Assembly (NCBI GenBank): GCA_022822725.1
Contig: JAJEAN010000004.1
Span: forward strand, 25,371 to 89,370
Reading direction: 5' to 3'
DNA: 64,000 nt
Source of the DNA: Candidatus Latescibacterota bacterium
GTDB lineage: Bacteria > JAAXHH01
Below, one piece after another: positions 1 through 9,368 of this stretch (positions within the stretch are counted from its first letter, which is position 1; each line of letters opens with the position of its first letter). The position numbers were made by a program, and so were the translations under genes. The notes under the pieces are model-generated. The model searched no databases. It saw nothing but the letters and a program-made list of their open reading frames with translations, and had not been told where the DNA came from.

Positions 1-144
1 AAGGCGCGCACCGAGATGAAGTACCTGCCCGCGTATGACTACGGGGTCGATAATGAAGAAGGCAAGCAGCAGTCAACCGTAGACGCCATTCGAGGGATCA
101 TAACAGCCGAACGGCGCCGCATCAGCCGATGGGAGCAGCCATGA
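1..144 (+). CDS. gmk: Guanylate kinase, 3' end only
   Basis: The first 47 codons in frame 1 run to a TGA at 142-144 with no start inside the window, so this is the tail of a gene. The peptide contains YLPAYDYGVDNEE and then AIRGIITAERRR, which resembles the end of guanylate kinase: a YDYVVVND-like strand followed by a last helix with I-I-x-A-E-R. The enzyme phosphorylates GMP to GDP in the cytoplasm. The gmk-rpoZ gene order is common in bacteria and supports the call. The stop overlaps the rpoZ start as ATGA. The P-loop and lid are outside the window, so the call rests on about 45 residues plus context. Confidence 0.8.
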   Translation, partial: KARTEMKYLPAYDYGVDNEEGKQQSTVDAIRGIITAERRRISRWEQP

Positions 145-383
145 ACACAACCAAATCTACACAGTACATTTCCCAGGAGCGCATGAGGGATGTCGCCGAG
201 AACATCTACGAGGCCGTCATGGTTACGGCCATGGAGGCACGAAGAATCAACCTCCATAACAAGATGCTGGGCACGCAGGACGACCGCGCCGAGAAAGTGA
301 CGACCCAGGCGCTGGACCGGTTGCTCGGTGACGAGTTGAACTACGACTACCAGCCGGCCGAGGAAGACGAGGCTGTGGAGTAA
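141..383 (+). CDS. rpoZ: RNA polymerase omega subunit
   Basis: This 80-residue protein has the omega profile: small, acidic at the C-terminus, and with an N-terminal helix of the A-x-N-I-Y-E-A-V type followed by A-R-R-I-N. Omega wraps the C-terminus of the beta' subunit and helps RNA polymerase assemble. I chose the ATG at 141, which overlaps the gmk stop and has GGGAGCAG just upstream, over the in-frame ATG at 129. The gene lies between gmk and coaBC, its usual neighbours in many bacteria. Sequence conservation of omega is low, so length and context carry much of the weight. Confidence 0.85.
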   Translation: MNTTKSTQYISQERMRDVAENIYEAVMVTAMEARRINLHNKMLGTQDDRAEKVTTQALDRLLGDELNYDYQPAEEDEAVE

Positions 384-397
384 GGCGGGGGTTCCCG

Positions 398-1615
398 ATG
401 TCCAGGTTGAAAGGACGCCGGATCGTCATCGGAGTGACGGGCAGCATTTCGGCCTACAAGGCGGCCGAAGTTGTCCGCGGACTCGTCCGGGAACAGGCGG
501 ACGTCCGGGTGGTGATGACCCGTGAAGCCAGCGCCTTCGTCGGCGCGGTAACGTTCAGCGCGCTGACCGGGCATCCCGTGGCCGTCGAGCAGTTTCACGA
601 TGCCGGGATGGCCGGCGAAGAACACGTCGACCTTGCGGTCTGGGCCGATACAGTGGCCATAGCGCCCGCCACGGCCAATATCATCGGCAAGATGGCGAAC
701 GGTCTGGGCGACGATCTGCTCTCCACCGTGATGCTGGCCTGCGAAGCGCCCTGCTGCCTGGCGCCGGCCATGAACTTCCGCATGTGGAGAAACGAGGCCG
801 TCCAGTCGAATCTCGACCGCCTCAGGAGCCGGGGGGTTCACGTCATCGAACCGGAATTCGGTCTTCTGGCCAACGGCGAAGAGGGGGACGGAAGGCTCGC
901 GGCGCCGGACCATATCGTGGAAGCGGTCGCCATCCTTGCCGACCCTGACCACGACCTTGCCGGATGCAACGTGCTGGTGAGCGCCGGCCCCACGGCGGAG
1001 GACATCGATCCCGTCCGGTGCGTTACGAACCGCTCCAGCGGAAAGATGGGTTTCGCCCTCGCAAGGGCCGCGACCCGTCGCGGCGCGTCGGTCACACTCG
1101 TAGCGGGACCAACGGACCTCCAGGATCCTTACGGGATCGCCGTGGAACACGTCCGGACCGCCGGTGAAATGCGCGAAGCCGTCCTGGGCAACCGCGAAGG
1201 GCAGCATGCCGTGATCATGGCGGCGGCCGTGGCGGATTACCGGCCGGATGTGCAGGCCGCCCTGAAAATGAAGAAGACGAAGGAACGCCTTACACTGGAA
1301 ATGACGCGGACCACCGATATCCTCGCGGAATTGGCCGCCGACCGGCCGCCCGTGCTGATCGGTTTTGCCGCAGAGACCCACGACGGTCTCGACTACGCGC
1401 GCCGGAAACTGGTGGAAAAGGACCTGGACCTGGTAGTCTACAACGACGTCACCGCCGAAGGCGCCGGGTTCGAGACGGATACGAACATCGTCACCCTGAT
1501 ACGCCGCGACGGCCGTGAGGAATCCCTGCCCCTGCAATCCAAGTCCGGCGTGGCGGACCGCGTCATGGACGAAGTTGCCGGCCTGCTGAGAAACCGGGAA
1601 GTCGTTCCCGCATGA
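398..1615 (+). CDS. coaBC: Bifunctional phosphopantothenoylcysteine decarboxylase / phosphopantothenate-cysteine ligase
   Basis: CoaBC makes 4'-phosphopantetheine for coenzyme A in two steps: ligation of cysteine to phosphopantothenate (CoaB) and FMN-dependent decarboxylation (CoaC). The length (405 residues) is normal. The CoaC half (about 1-180) shows the G-S-I-S-A-Y-K FMN loop, the catalytic His of EHVDLA (H76) and the PXMNXXMW motif as APAMNFRMW (122-130). The CoaB half shows [21 protein letters not shown] and KMKK. One oddity: where E. coli CoaC has its catalytic Cys158 in A-C-G-x-x-G-x-G-R, this protein reads A-N-G-E-E-G-D-G-R (Asn159). The stop overlaps the next gene as ATGA. Confidence 0.95.
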   Translation: MSRLKGRRIVIGVTGSISAYKAAEVVRGLVREQADVRVVMTREASAFVGAVTFSALTGHPVAVEQFHDAGMAGEEHVDLAVWADTVAIAPATANIIGKMANGLGDDLLSTVMLACEAPCCLAPAMNFRMWRNEAVQSNLDRLRSRGVHVIEPEFGLLANGEEGDGRLAAPDHIVEAVAILADPDHDLAGCNVLVSAGPTAEDIDPVRCVTNRSSGKMGFALARAATRRGASVTLVAGPTDLQDPYGIAVEHVRTAGEMREAVLGNREGQHAVIMAAAVADYRPDVQAALKMKKTKERLTLEMTRTTDILAELAADRPPVLIGFAAETHDGLDYARRKLVEKDLDLVVYNDVTAEGAGFETDTNIVTLIRRDGREESLPLQSKSGVADRVMDEVAGLLRNREVVPA

Positions 1616-2649
1616 ACACCCAAGTGTCGTTGTCCGACCTGATACGCCAGACCGTCCAGGCCGTGCTGCAGGAAGAAGAACAGGGCCTCGAATCGCTCTA
1701 CCTGCCGGAAGGCCTGGACGGGACGCTTCCGCTGCCGGTACGGATGCGGTCAGCACGGTCCGAACAGCCCGGCCAACCTGCCCGACCGAGCCAACCTGCC
1801 CGACCGAGCCAACCCGGCGATACCAGCCAACCCGGCGGGACCAGCCAACCTGCCGGACCCGGCGTGGCGGCCCCTGCGGCCAGGATGAACCAGGCGGCAG
1901 GGGCGGCCCAGGCGGCCAGGATGAACCAGGCGGCAGGGGCGGCCCAGGTGGACCAGGCGGCCAGCGCGGCCCAGGCGACCCAGGCGGCCGATGCGGCCCA
2001 GGCAGCCGATGCGGACCAGGCGGCCCAGGCGGCCGATGCGGACCAGGCGACCCAGGCAACGTCTCTCGAGGCCCTGTATGCGAAATACCATCGCTGCACG
2101 GCCTGCGCACTGGGATTCAAGCGGAAGCACTTCGTATTCGGTTCCGGGAACGAGCACGCCGACGTGATGTTCGTGGGCGAAGCGCCCGGCGCCCAGGAAG
2201 ACGAACAGGGCCAGCCCTTCGTGGGCCAGGCCGGAAAACTGCTGACCCGCATCCTGAACGCCATCGATTTCACCCGGGACGAGGTATACATCACCAACAT
2301 CCTGAAGTGCCGGCCGCCGAACAACCGCGACCCGATGCCCGAAGAGATCGACGCGTGCGACGCCATCCTGAAGGAGCAGATCCGGCTCATCCGGCCCCGG
2401 TTGATCTGCGCCCTCGGCCGCGTCGCGGCCCAGGCCCTGCTCGGGAAGAACGGTTCGATTCGATCGCTGCGGGGCAGGTTCCACGACTATCACGGCATCA
2501 AACTGCTGGTGACGTACCACCCCTCCGGTCTGCTGCGCAACGCGGCCTACAAGCGGCCGACCTGGGAAGACGTGCAGCTGTTGCGCAAGGAATACGACCG
2601 CATCGTGCAATCCGATGCGCAGGCGACCCCGGGAACTGAGGTCTCATGA
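1612..2649 (+). CDS. udg: Family 4-type uracil-DNA glycosylase with a repetitive N-terminal extension
   Basis: This enzyme would excise uracil from DNA to start base-excision repair. The catalytic domain starts near residue 155. It has the four cysteines expected for a 4Fe-4S cluster (C162-T-A-C165, K-C-R-P-P and D-A-C), motif 1 as [20 protein letters not shown] and motif 2 as T-Y-H-P-S-G. Typical family-4 enzymes are about 200 residues, whereas this one has 345. The extra N-terminal part holds a short acidic helix (about 1-40) and then roughly 100 residues of Q/A/P/R-rich repeats. Related UdgA proteins in other phyla also carry low-complexity linkers. It overlaps both coaBC and dnaB by 4 bp, which suggests translational coupling. 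Confidence 0.92.
   Translation: MNTQVSLSDLIRQTVQAVLQEEEQGLESLYLPEGLDGTLPLPVRMRSARSEQPGQPARPSQPARPSQPGDTSQPGGTSQPAGPGVAAPAARMNQAAGAAQAARMNQAAGAAQVDQAASAAQATQAADAAQAADADQAAQAADADQATQATSLEALYAKYHRCTACALGFKRKHFVFGSGNEHADVMFVGEAPGAQEDEQGQPFVGQAGKLLTRILNAIDFTRDEVYITNILKCRPPNNRDPMPEEIDACDAILKEQIRLIRPRLICALGRVAAQALLGKNGSIRSLRGRFHDYHGIKLLVTYHPSGLLRNAAYKRPTWEDVQLLRKEYDRIVQSDAQATPGTEVS
1773..2060 (+). repeat. In-frame tandem repeats in the udg linker
   Basis: Several repeat families lie in tandem. An 18-bp unit, ccaacctgcccgaccgag, occurs at 1773-1790 and 1791-1808 with a degenerate third copy. A 36-bp unit occurs twice at 1878-1913 and 1914-1949. After that come 9- and 18-bp variants of gaccaggcggcc up to about 2060. 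All periods are multiples of three, so the reading frame is kept. They encode a disordered Q/A-rich spacer between the N-terminal helix and the glycosylase domain. Confidence 0.9.
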
Positions 2650-4007
2650 ACAGCCAGAGCGACGGGGCGGAACGACTTCCGCCGCAGGCCGTGGAAGCGG
2701 AAGCGGCTGTCCTGGGCGCCATGCTGCTGGAGCAGGACGCCATATCGATCGCCCTCGAGATCCTCGACGATACCGCGTTCTACCGTGATGCGCACCGCAA
2801 GATCTTCAGCGCCATCATTGCCCTGTACGACCGGAACGAACCCACCGACGTGATCACCCTGAGCGAAGAACTGGAAAAGCGCAACGAACTGCCCGCCGCG
2901 GGCGGATCCTTCTACCTGGTCGGCCTGACGGAAGGCGTTTCGACCGCGGCCAACGTGGAATACCACGCCCGGATCGTGCTCGAGAAGTCCCAGGGGCGCA
3001 AGCTGATCAACGTGGCGACCCAGATCGCCTCCAGGGCGTATGAATCATCGGAAAACACCGCGGAACTGCTGGACGACGCCGAGCGGATGGTGTTCTCCCT
3101 GTCCCAGCACGACGCGCGCCGCGGGTTCACCCAGCTCAATCCCATTCTGCACGACACCTTCGAGAACATTGAAAAGCTGCATGAGCAGGACTCCACCGTG
3201 ACCGGCATACCCACGGGTTTTACCCGGCTGGACGAGATGACCGCCGGTTTCCAGCGCGGGGACCTGGTCATCATCGCGGCCCGGCCGGCCATGGGGAAGA
3301 CGGCCCTCTGCCTGAACATCATCCGCCACGTGGCGGTGGAGGCCCAGGTGGGCGTCGGCCTGTTCAGCCTCGAAATGACCAGCCACCAGCTTGCCCAGCG
3401 GATGTTGTGCAGCGAAGCACGGGTGGATTCCCACCTGATGCGCACCGGCCGGCTGCCGGGAGACGCGTGGTCGAACCTGAGCATCGCGGTGGGAGCCCTC
3501 GCCACCGCGCCGGTATACATCGACGAGACCCCGGCGTTGTCGGTCACCGAAATGCGTTCCCGGGCGCGCAGACTGATGTCCGAGCATGACGACATCGGCA
3601 TGCTGGCCGTCGACTATATGCAGCTCATGCGGGGGCCGAGCGACGCGGAGAACAGGCAACAGGAGATCTCCGCCATCTCCCGGAACCTGAAAGCCCTGGC
3701 CAAGGAACTGAACGTCCCGATCATGGCGCTGTCGCAGCTTTCCAGGGCGGTGGAGACCCGCGGCGGGGACGGCCGGCCCCAGCTGTCGGACTTGAGGGAA
3801 TCGGGCGCGATCGAACAGGATGCCGACGTGGTGCTGTTCATCTACCGGCCCGTCCGTTACGCAGAAGGCGAGGAACAGGAGCAGAACCAGGCGGAAATCA
3901 TCATCGGCAAGCAGCGCAACGGTCCCGTAGGTACGGTGGACCTGATCTTCGTGGACCGTTTCGCCCGTTTCGAAAACCCGGATTTCTATCACGAAGACCC
4001 GGGCTGA
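2646..4007 (+). CDS. dnaB: Replicative DNA helicase DnaB
   Basis: DnaB is the hexameric helicase that unwinds DNA ahead of the replisome. The 453 residues match the family length. The N-terminal helical domain opens with P-P-Q-A-V-E-A-E-A-A-V-L-G-A-M. The RecA-like domain has Walker A as A-R-P-A-M-G-K-T near residue 215, LFSLEMTSHQLAQR, Walker B as L-A-V-D-Y-M-Q-L, SQLSRAVETRG, and DLRESGAIEQDADVV near the end. No intein is present. The start ATG overlaps the udg stop. DnaB is co-directional with repair and CoA genes here rather than with rplI, its neighbour in many genomes. Confidence 0.97.
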   Translation: MNSQSDGAERLPPQAVEAEAAVLGAMLLEQDAISIALEILDDTAFYRDAHRKIFSAIIALYDRNEPTDVITLSEELEKRNELPAAGGSFYLVGLTEGVSTAANVEYHARIVLEKSQGRKLINVATQIASRAYESSENTAELLDDAERMVFSLSQHDARRGFTQLNPILHDTFENIEKLHEQDSTVTGIPTGFTRLDEMTAGFQRGDLVIIAARPAMGKTALCLNIIRHVAVEAQVGVGLFSLEMTSHQLAQRMLCSEARVDSHLMRTGRLPGDAWSNLSIAVGALATAPVYIDETPALSVTEMRSRARRLMSEHDDIGMLAVDYMQLMRGPSDAENRQQEISAISRNLKALAKELNVPIMALSQLSRAVETRGGDGRPQLSDLRESGAIEQDADVVLFIYRPVRYAEGEEQEQNQAEIIIGKQRNGPVGTVDLIFVDRFARFENPDFYHEDPG

Positions 4008-4040
4008 CCGTTCTTTCCGCGTTACATTCTCTATCAGCTT

Positions 4041-4787
4041 ATGATCGAAATCATACACCTGAGCAAAGCCTTCGGAAAACCGGTGCTGAAGGACGTCAAC
4101 CTGACCATCGAGTCCGGGGAGACCATGGTCATCATCGGCCGGAGCGGATGCGGCAAGAGCGTGCTGCTCAAGCACATCACGGGGCTGCTGCATCCGGACG
4201 GCGGTTCGCTGATGGTGGACGGCAGGGACGTGACCAGGCTGTACGGAAGGAAGCTGGACGAAATCCGGAAGCGGTTCGGCTTCCTGTTCCAGGGCGGCGC
4301 CCTCTTCGATTCCATGACCGTGGGCGAGAACGTGGGTATCGGCCTGAAGATACACACCGACCGGACCGAGGCGGAAATCACCGAGCGGATCCGGACCTGC
4401 CTCCAGATGGTCGGCCTGTCCGACGTGGAGGAACAGAAGCCGGCGGAGCTGTCGGGCGGCATGCGCAAGAGAGTGGGACTCGCCAGGGCGATCGCCATGA
4501 ATCCGGAGTATATTCTCTACGACGAGCCCACCACCGGCCTGGATCCCATCATGGCGGACATCATCAACGACCTGATCCTGGACATGAACCAGCGGCTGTC
4601 GGTGACGGCGATCGCGGTGACCCACGACATGATCAGCGCGTACAAGATCGCGGACCGCATCGCCATGCTTCACGACGGGGTGATTCACATGGTGGGGACG
4701 CCGGACGAGATCCGGAACGCCGACGACGCACTGGTGCAACAATTCATCCTGGGCCGCGGCGAAGGCCCCATCAAATCGCTGGAATAG
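4041..4787 (+). CDS. mlaF: ABC transporter ATP-binding protein, MlaF type
   Basis: A complete 248-residue ABC ATPase: Walker A G-R-S-G-C-G-K-S near residue 35, Q-loop in F-L-F-Q-G-G-A-L-F-D-S, signature L-S-G-G-M-R-K-R near 140, Walker B Y-I-L-Y-D-E-P-T-T-G-L-D-P and switch His in V-T-H-D-M. The FQGGALFDSMTVGENV and SGGMRKRVGLARA segments are typical of the MlaF/Ttg2A family, which powers phospholipid traffic between the membranes. The permease (mlaE) and MCE protein (mlaD) that normally adjoin it are absent: dnaB is upstream and tgt downstream. The partners must be elsewhere, or the ATPase serves another transporter. Confidence 0.85.
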   Translation: MIEIIHLSKAFGKPVLKDVNLTIESGETMVIIGRSGCGKSVLLKHITGLLHPDGGSLMVDGRDVTRLYGRKLDEIRKRFGFLFQGGALFDSMTVGENVGIGLKIHTDRTEAEITERIRTCLQMVGLSDVEEQKPAELSGGMRKRVGLARAIAMNPEYILYDEPTTGLDPIMADIINDLILDMNQRLSVTAIAVTHDMISAYKIADRIAMLHDGVIHMVGTPDEIRNADDALVQQFILGRGEGPIKSLE

Positions 4788-4826
4788 TCATGGACCACTC
4801 GACAGGAGGAGCGCGGGTCTCGCGGT

Positions 4827-5984
4827 ATGGCATCGCTGGCCTTTGACCTGCTCGCCCGGGACCCGGCTTCCAACGCACGGGCCGGCCGCATGAAGACCCC
4901 CCACGGCGAAATCCGCACGCCGGTGTTCATGCCCGTGGGGACCCAGGCGACGGTGAAGACGCTGACGCCGGAGGAACTCGAAACCGCCGGCGCGCAGATC
5001 ATACTCGGCAACACCTACCACCTGTTTCTCCGGCCCGGGCATGAACTGATCCGGGAGATGGGCGGGCTGCACGGCTTCATGAACTGGCGGCGGCCCCTGT
5101 TGACGGACAGCGGGGGCTACCAGGTGTTCAGCCTGTCGGACCTCAAGTCCATCCAGGAAGAGGGGGTGACCTTCCAGTCGCATATCGACGGCTCGCGGCA
5201 CCTGTTCACGCCGGAGTCCGTCATGGAAATCGAGACCGCGCTGGGCGCCGACATCATCGCGCCCCTCGACGAGTGCCCGCCCTATCCCTGCGACTACGGT
5301 TATGCGAAGGATTCCGCCGCCCTGACGCTGCGATGGGCCGAGCGTTCCCGGAAGCGTTTCGACGAACTGGAGGGAGAAAGGGCGCATCCCCAGGCGCTGT
5401 TCGGCATCGTGCAGGGAAGCGTATATGAATCACTCCGGGTCGACTGCGCGCGGTCGCTGGTCGACCGCGGATTCGACGCCTACGCCATCGGGGGGATGTC
5501 GATCGGGGAGCCGAAAGCGGCCATGGCGGACCTGATCGACGCCACCGTCGAACACCTGCCGGAAGACCTGCCCCGTTACCTGATGGGCGCGGGGACGCCG
5601 GAAGACCTGGTCGACGCCGTGGGACGGGGCATCGACATGTTCGACTGCGTCATTCCCACCCGCGAGGGCCGGAACGGCGCGCTGTATACACGCTCCGGCC
5701 GCATCAATATATACAACGCCCGATTCAGGGCCGACGCCGGACCGATCGATGCATCCTGTTCCTGTTACGCCTGCCGGAATTTCAGCCGGTCGTACATCCG
5801 GCACCTTTACCGCGCGGGAGAAATACTGGGTCCGAGAATGGGGACCCTGCACAACATCCACTTCTACGTCGGACTGGTCTCCGAGATGAGAGAAGCCATC
5901 CGGGAAGGCCGTTTCGGCGCGTGGAGCAGGTCGTTTCTGAACGCGTATCGCAGTGAGACCGCAAGAAAGGAGCTTGCCCAGTGA
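4827..5984 (+). CDS. tgt: Queuine/preQ1 tRNA-guanine transglycosylase
   Basis: Tgt swaps guanine 34 of GUN-anticodon tRNAs for preQ1 in queuosine synthesis. Length (385) is typical. Visible are the acid/base Asp in T-D-S-G-G-Y-Q near residue 93, the nucleophile region G-I-D-M-F-D-C-V near 270, and zinc ligands C-S-C-Y-A-C followed by His in T-L-H-N-I-H. The N-terminal MKTPHGEIRTPVFMPVGTQ is diagnostic. No in-frame start lies close upstream, so ATG 4827 is taken although the AGGAGG at 4804-4809 is distant. The stop overlaps the GTG of yajC, a conserved tgt-yajC pairing. A tandem QueD-like gene and folE sit at 35911-37292, so other parts of the pathway may be nearby. Confidence 0.96.
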   Translation: MASLAFDLLARDPASNARAGRMKTPHGEIRTPVFMPVGTQATVKTLTPEELETAGAQIILGNTYHLFLRPGHELIREMGGLHGFMNWRRPLLTDSGGYQVFSLSDLKSIQEEGVTFQSHIDGSRHLFTPESVMEIETALGADIIAPLDECPPYPCDYGYAKDSAALTLRWAERSRKRFDELEGERAHPQALFGIVQGSVYESLRVDCARSLVDRGFDAYAIGGMSIGEPKAAMADLIDATVEHLPEDLPRYLMGAGTPEDLVDAVGRGIDMFDCVIPTREGRNGALYTRSGRINIYNARFRADAGPIDASCSCYACRNFSRSYIRHLYRAGEILGPRMGTLHNIHFYVGLVSEMREAIREGRFGAWSRSFLNAYRSETARKELAQ

Positions 5985-6316
5985 TTCAAGATGCTTATGC
6001 CATGGGGCCCGGTGGCGGCGGAGACGCTTCCGGACCGGGTTTCCTGATCTCCATGATCCCCATCCTGTTGATGTTCGCCATCATCTATCTGCTATTGATC
6101 CGTCCCCAGCAGAAGCGCCAGCGGGAACACCAGGCCATGCTGGACGACCTGCAGAACGGGGACAAGGTGGTGACGCAGGGCGGGATCATCGGAGTCATTA
6201 CCGGTCTGAAGGCGGATGTGGTCACGGTGCGCATCGCGGACGACGTCCGGATCGACCTGCAACGCAGCGCCATCTCCCGCCTGATCAGCAGCAAGAAGAG
6301 CGGCAAGGAAGAATAG
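5981..6316 (+). CDS. yajC: Preprotein translocase accessory subunit YajC
   Basis: YajC is a small membrane partner of the SecDF-YidC part of the Sec translocon. This 111-residue protein has a glycine-rich N-terminus, one transmembrane helix (about residues 20-42, ending in L-L-I-R-P-Q-Q-K-R), then the cytoplasmic signature in which G-D-K-V-V-T-Q-G-G-I-I-G is conserved. The start is GTG, overlapping the tgt stop, with AAAGGAG about 8 bp upstream. No secD or secF follows; the next gene is def. Confidence 0.95.
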   Translation: MIQDAYAMGPGGGGDASGPGFLISMIPILLMFAIIYLLLIRPQQKRQREHQAMLDDLQNGDKVVTQGGIIGVITGLKADVVTVRIADDVRIDLQRSAISRLISSKKSGKEE

Positions 6317-6339
6317 GAAAGGAAGCACAGGAATAAGCC

Positions 6340-6894
6340 ATGGCGGTCAGACCCATACGTATATACGGCGATCCGGTACTCCGGGAGAAGTCCCGCCCGG
6401 TGGGGGATGCGGCCGAGGCGCTGCGTCTCCTCGCCGAGGATCTGGTCGACACCATGTTCGACGCGGAGGGCGTCGGGCTCGCGGCTCCCCAGGTCGGCGA
6501 ACCCGTACGCATGTACGTGGTGAACCTCGGGGCGATCGCTCCCGAACTGTTTCTGGACCGCCGGGGGCCGTCCCTGGAGGGAGAACCGGAACACCTGGTG
6601 CTGGTGAACCCGCGCGTCGTCAAGCGGGAAGGCGCGCAGACGGGCGACGAGGGATGCCTTAGTTTTCCCGATCTTTATGAAAAGGTGACCCGGCCCGAGG
6701 TCGTGCGCGTCGAGGCGACGGACCTGGACGGGCGCCCCATCGAAATCGAGGGCAGCGGACTGCTTGCGCGGGTCCTCGACCACGAGTACGACCACCTGGA
6801 GGGCGTCCTGTTCATCGATCGCCTCAGCAAGCTTCGCCAGCAGTTTATCCGCGGCAAACTGAGGAAGCTCAAGGAGAGCGGTCAGGCGGACTGA
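6340..6894 (+). CDS. def: Peptide deformylase
   Basis: This enzyme removes the formyl group from the N-terminus of new proteins. All three family motifs are present: G-V-G-L-A-A-P-Q-V-G, E-G-C-L-S-F-P with the metal-binding Cys, and H-E-Y-D-H-L-E-G (HEXXH) with two metal-binding His and the catalytic Glu. It is 184 residues long; a loop around RRGPSLEGEPEH before motif 2 is slightly extended. It sits directly upstream of fmt, whose product adds the formyl group to initiator tRNA; the classic def-fmt pair is separated by one base here. Confidence 0.97.
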   Translation: MAVRPIRIYGDPVLREKSRPVGDAAEALRLLAEDLVDTMFDAEGVGLAAPQVGEPVRMYVVNLGAIAPELFLDRRGPSLEGEPEHLVLVNPRVVKREGAQTGDEGCLSFPDLYEKVTRPEVVRVEATDLDGRPIEIEGSGLLARVLDHEYDHLEGVLFIDRLSKLRQQFIRGKLRKLKESGQAD

Positions 6895-6895
6895 T

Positions 6896-7837
<942 letters not shown>

Positions 7838-7968
7838 GACTCCGTCCGCGGCCGCGCACGGCCGGCAGGTTCGGTCCCGATGCCCTCCTACCACCGGCCT
7901 CCTCCGACCACCGGCGCGCACCGACCACAGGCGCGCACGGCCGGCAGACCCTTCACGGAACCCCGACC
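7838..7968 (+). repeat. fmt-rsmB spacer with short direct repeats
   Basis: The 131-bp spacer contains two copies of gcgcacggccggcag (around 7856 and 7932) and interleaved copies of gaccaccggcgcgcac-like words. No promoter or terminator was recognised. It belongs to the class of short repeats scattered through this chromosome. Confidence 0.65.
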
Positions 7969-9351
7969 ATGGCCCGACCTCACAGTGCAACTCCCACCAA
8001 AACCGGGGCGAACGCGCCTTCGATGCGCGAGATCGCCCTGAACGCGCTGCATCGCGCGGAAGAGCGGGACGTGCCGCCGAGGGACGCCCTCGATGCCCAG
8101 TTCCGGCGGTACGGCTGCCCGGTCCGGGACCGGGCATTCGCGACCGAACTGGTGTACGGCACCATCCGCTGGCGCCGCCGCCTGGACTGGATGCTCGGCC
8201 GGCTGTTGCGCGGCAAACCGGAGTCGCTGACGCCGTGGATACGTCTGATCCTCCGCATGGGCCTGTACCAGTTGACGATGATGGACAAGGTGCCCGCCGC
8301 GGCCGCCACGCATGAATCCGTGCAGCTCGCCAAGCGCTACGGGCACGAGGGCACCGTCCGCCTGACCAACGCGGTCCTGAGATCGGCCGTCCGGCAGCGG
8401 GACCGGCTGTCGCGGCCCGCACGCGGTGGCGACCCCGTCGCGGATCTCGGCGTAACCCATTCCTATCCCGATTGGCTGGCGAAGCGGTGGATCGAGCGGT
8501 ACGGCGAGGAAACCACCACCGACCTCATGGAGGCCGGGAACCGGCCGCCGCCCCTGTCGGTACGGGTCAACACGGCAAGGTCCGCGCCGCGTGATCTCGC
8601 CGCGTCGCTGTCGCCGCACGGCATCCAGGTGGAACCGGGGCGATGGCTTGATGATTTCCTGATCTTCCGGCACGCCGGCGACCTGCACGCGCTGGCCTCC
8701 CACGAGGAGGGCCTGTTCCAGGTACAGGACGAAAGCGCGGGCCTCGCGGTGAGACTCCTCGGCCCGGAAGCGGGCGAGACCGTTGTCGATTTATGTTGCG
8801 CTCCGGGCGGAAAAACAACATATATTGCGCAAATTGTGGGCGCGGGTGGACGAGTGATCGCCTGCGACTTGTCACCGCATCGACTCCGCCGCGTGGAGGA
8901 ACACCGGCGGCGATTGGGATTGGGTCAGGTGCGTCTTGTCGTCATGGACGGTCGGTCGCCCGGCCTGGATTTCAAAGCCGACCGGGTCCTGGTGGATGCA
9001 CCCTGTTCCGGGCTTGGTACCATCGCGCGCCGGCCCGATCTGCGGTGGCGGAGAAAGGCGGAGGACATCGGCCGGCTCCAGGGCGAGCAACTGGCATTGC
9101 TGGAAAAAGGCGCGGCAATGGTGAAGCCGGGCGGCGTCCTGGTGTACAGCACGTGTACCATAGAGCCCGATGAGAACGAGGAAGTCGTGGCCGCGTTCCG
9201 CAGCAGGCATCCCGGTTTCAGGCCGGACAGCCCCGGCGGCTGGCCGGCGGAAATGGCAGAGGTCATGGCCGGCACGGGCCGGATCGCCACGCTGCCACCG
9301 GTACACGGAGTGGACGGGAGTTTCGCGGCGCGGCTGAGAAATACCGGCTGA
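7969..9351 (+). CDS. rsmB: 16S rRNA (cytosine-967-C5) methyltransferase RsmB
   Basis: RsmB methylates C967 of 16S rRNA with S-adenosylmethionine. The N-terminal 150 residues form the NusB-like domain (A-L-N-A-L-H-R-A; RAFATELVYGTIRWRR). The methyltransferase half has the SAM motif V-D-L-C-C-A-P-G-G-K-T-T-Y, the P-C-S-G-L-G-T motif with one conserved Cys, and Y-S-T-C-T-I-E-P-D-E-N-E with the catalytic Cys. Length (460) fits. ATG 7969 is used; a later in-frame ATG at 8023 would trim 18 residues from a non-conserved leader. It follows fmt as in many genomes. Confidence 0.95.
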   Translation: MARPHSATPTKTGANAPSMREIALNALHRAEERDVPPRDALDAQFRRYGCPVRDRAFATELVYGTIRWRRRLDWMLGRLLRGKPESLTPWIRLILRMGLYQLTMMDKVPAAAATHESVQLAKRYGHEGTVRLTNAVLRSAVRQRDRLSRPARGGDPVADLGVTHSYPDWLAKRWIERYGEETTTDLMEAGNRPPPLSVRVNTARSAPRDLAASLSPHGIQVEPGRWLDDFLIFRHAGDLHALASHEEGLFQVQDESAGLAVRLLGPEAGETVVDLCCAPGGKTTYIAQIVGAGGRVIACDLSPHRLRRVEEHRRRLGLGQVRLVVMDGRSPGLDFKADRVLVDAPCSGLGTIARRPDLRWRRKAEDIGRLQGEQLALLEKGAAMVKPGGVLVYSTCTIEPDENEEVVAAFRSRHPGFRPDSPGGWPAEMAEVMAGTGRIATLPPVHGVDGSFAARLRNTG

Positions 9352-9368
9352 CCGCATTGGAGCACATT

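Noticed and set aside
129..383. rpoZ start at ATG 129
   Set aside because: The ATG at 141 overlaps the gmk stop and has a better ribosome site.
347..2110. Long antisense open frames over coaBC, udg, dnaB and other genes (some over 500 codons)
   Set aside because: They arise from GC-rich codon use on the opposite strand, have no ribosome site, and encode P/R/G/H-rich nonsense without a family.
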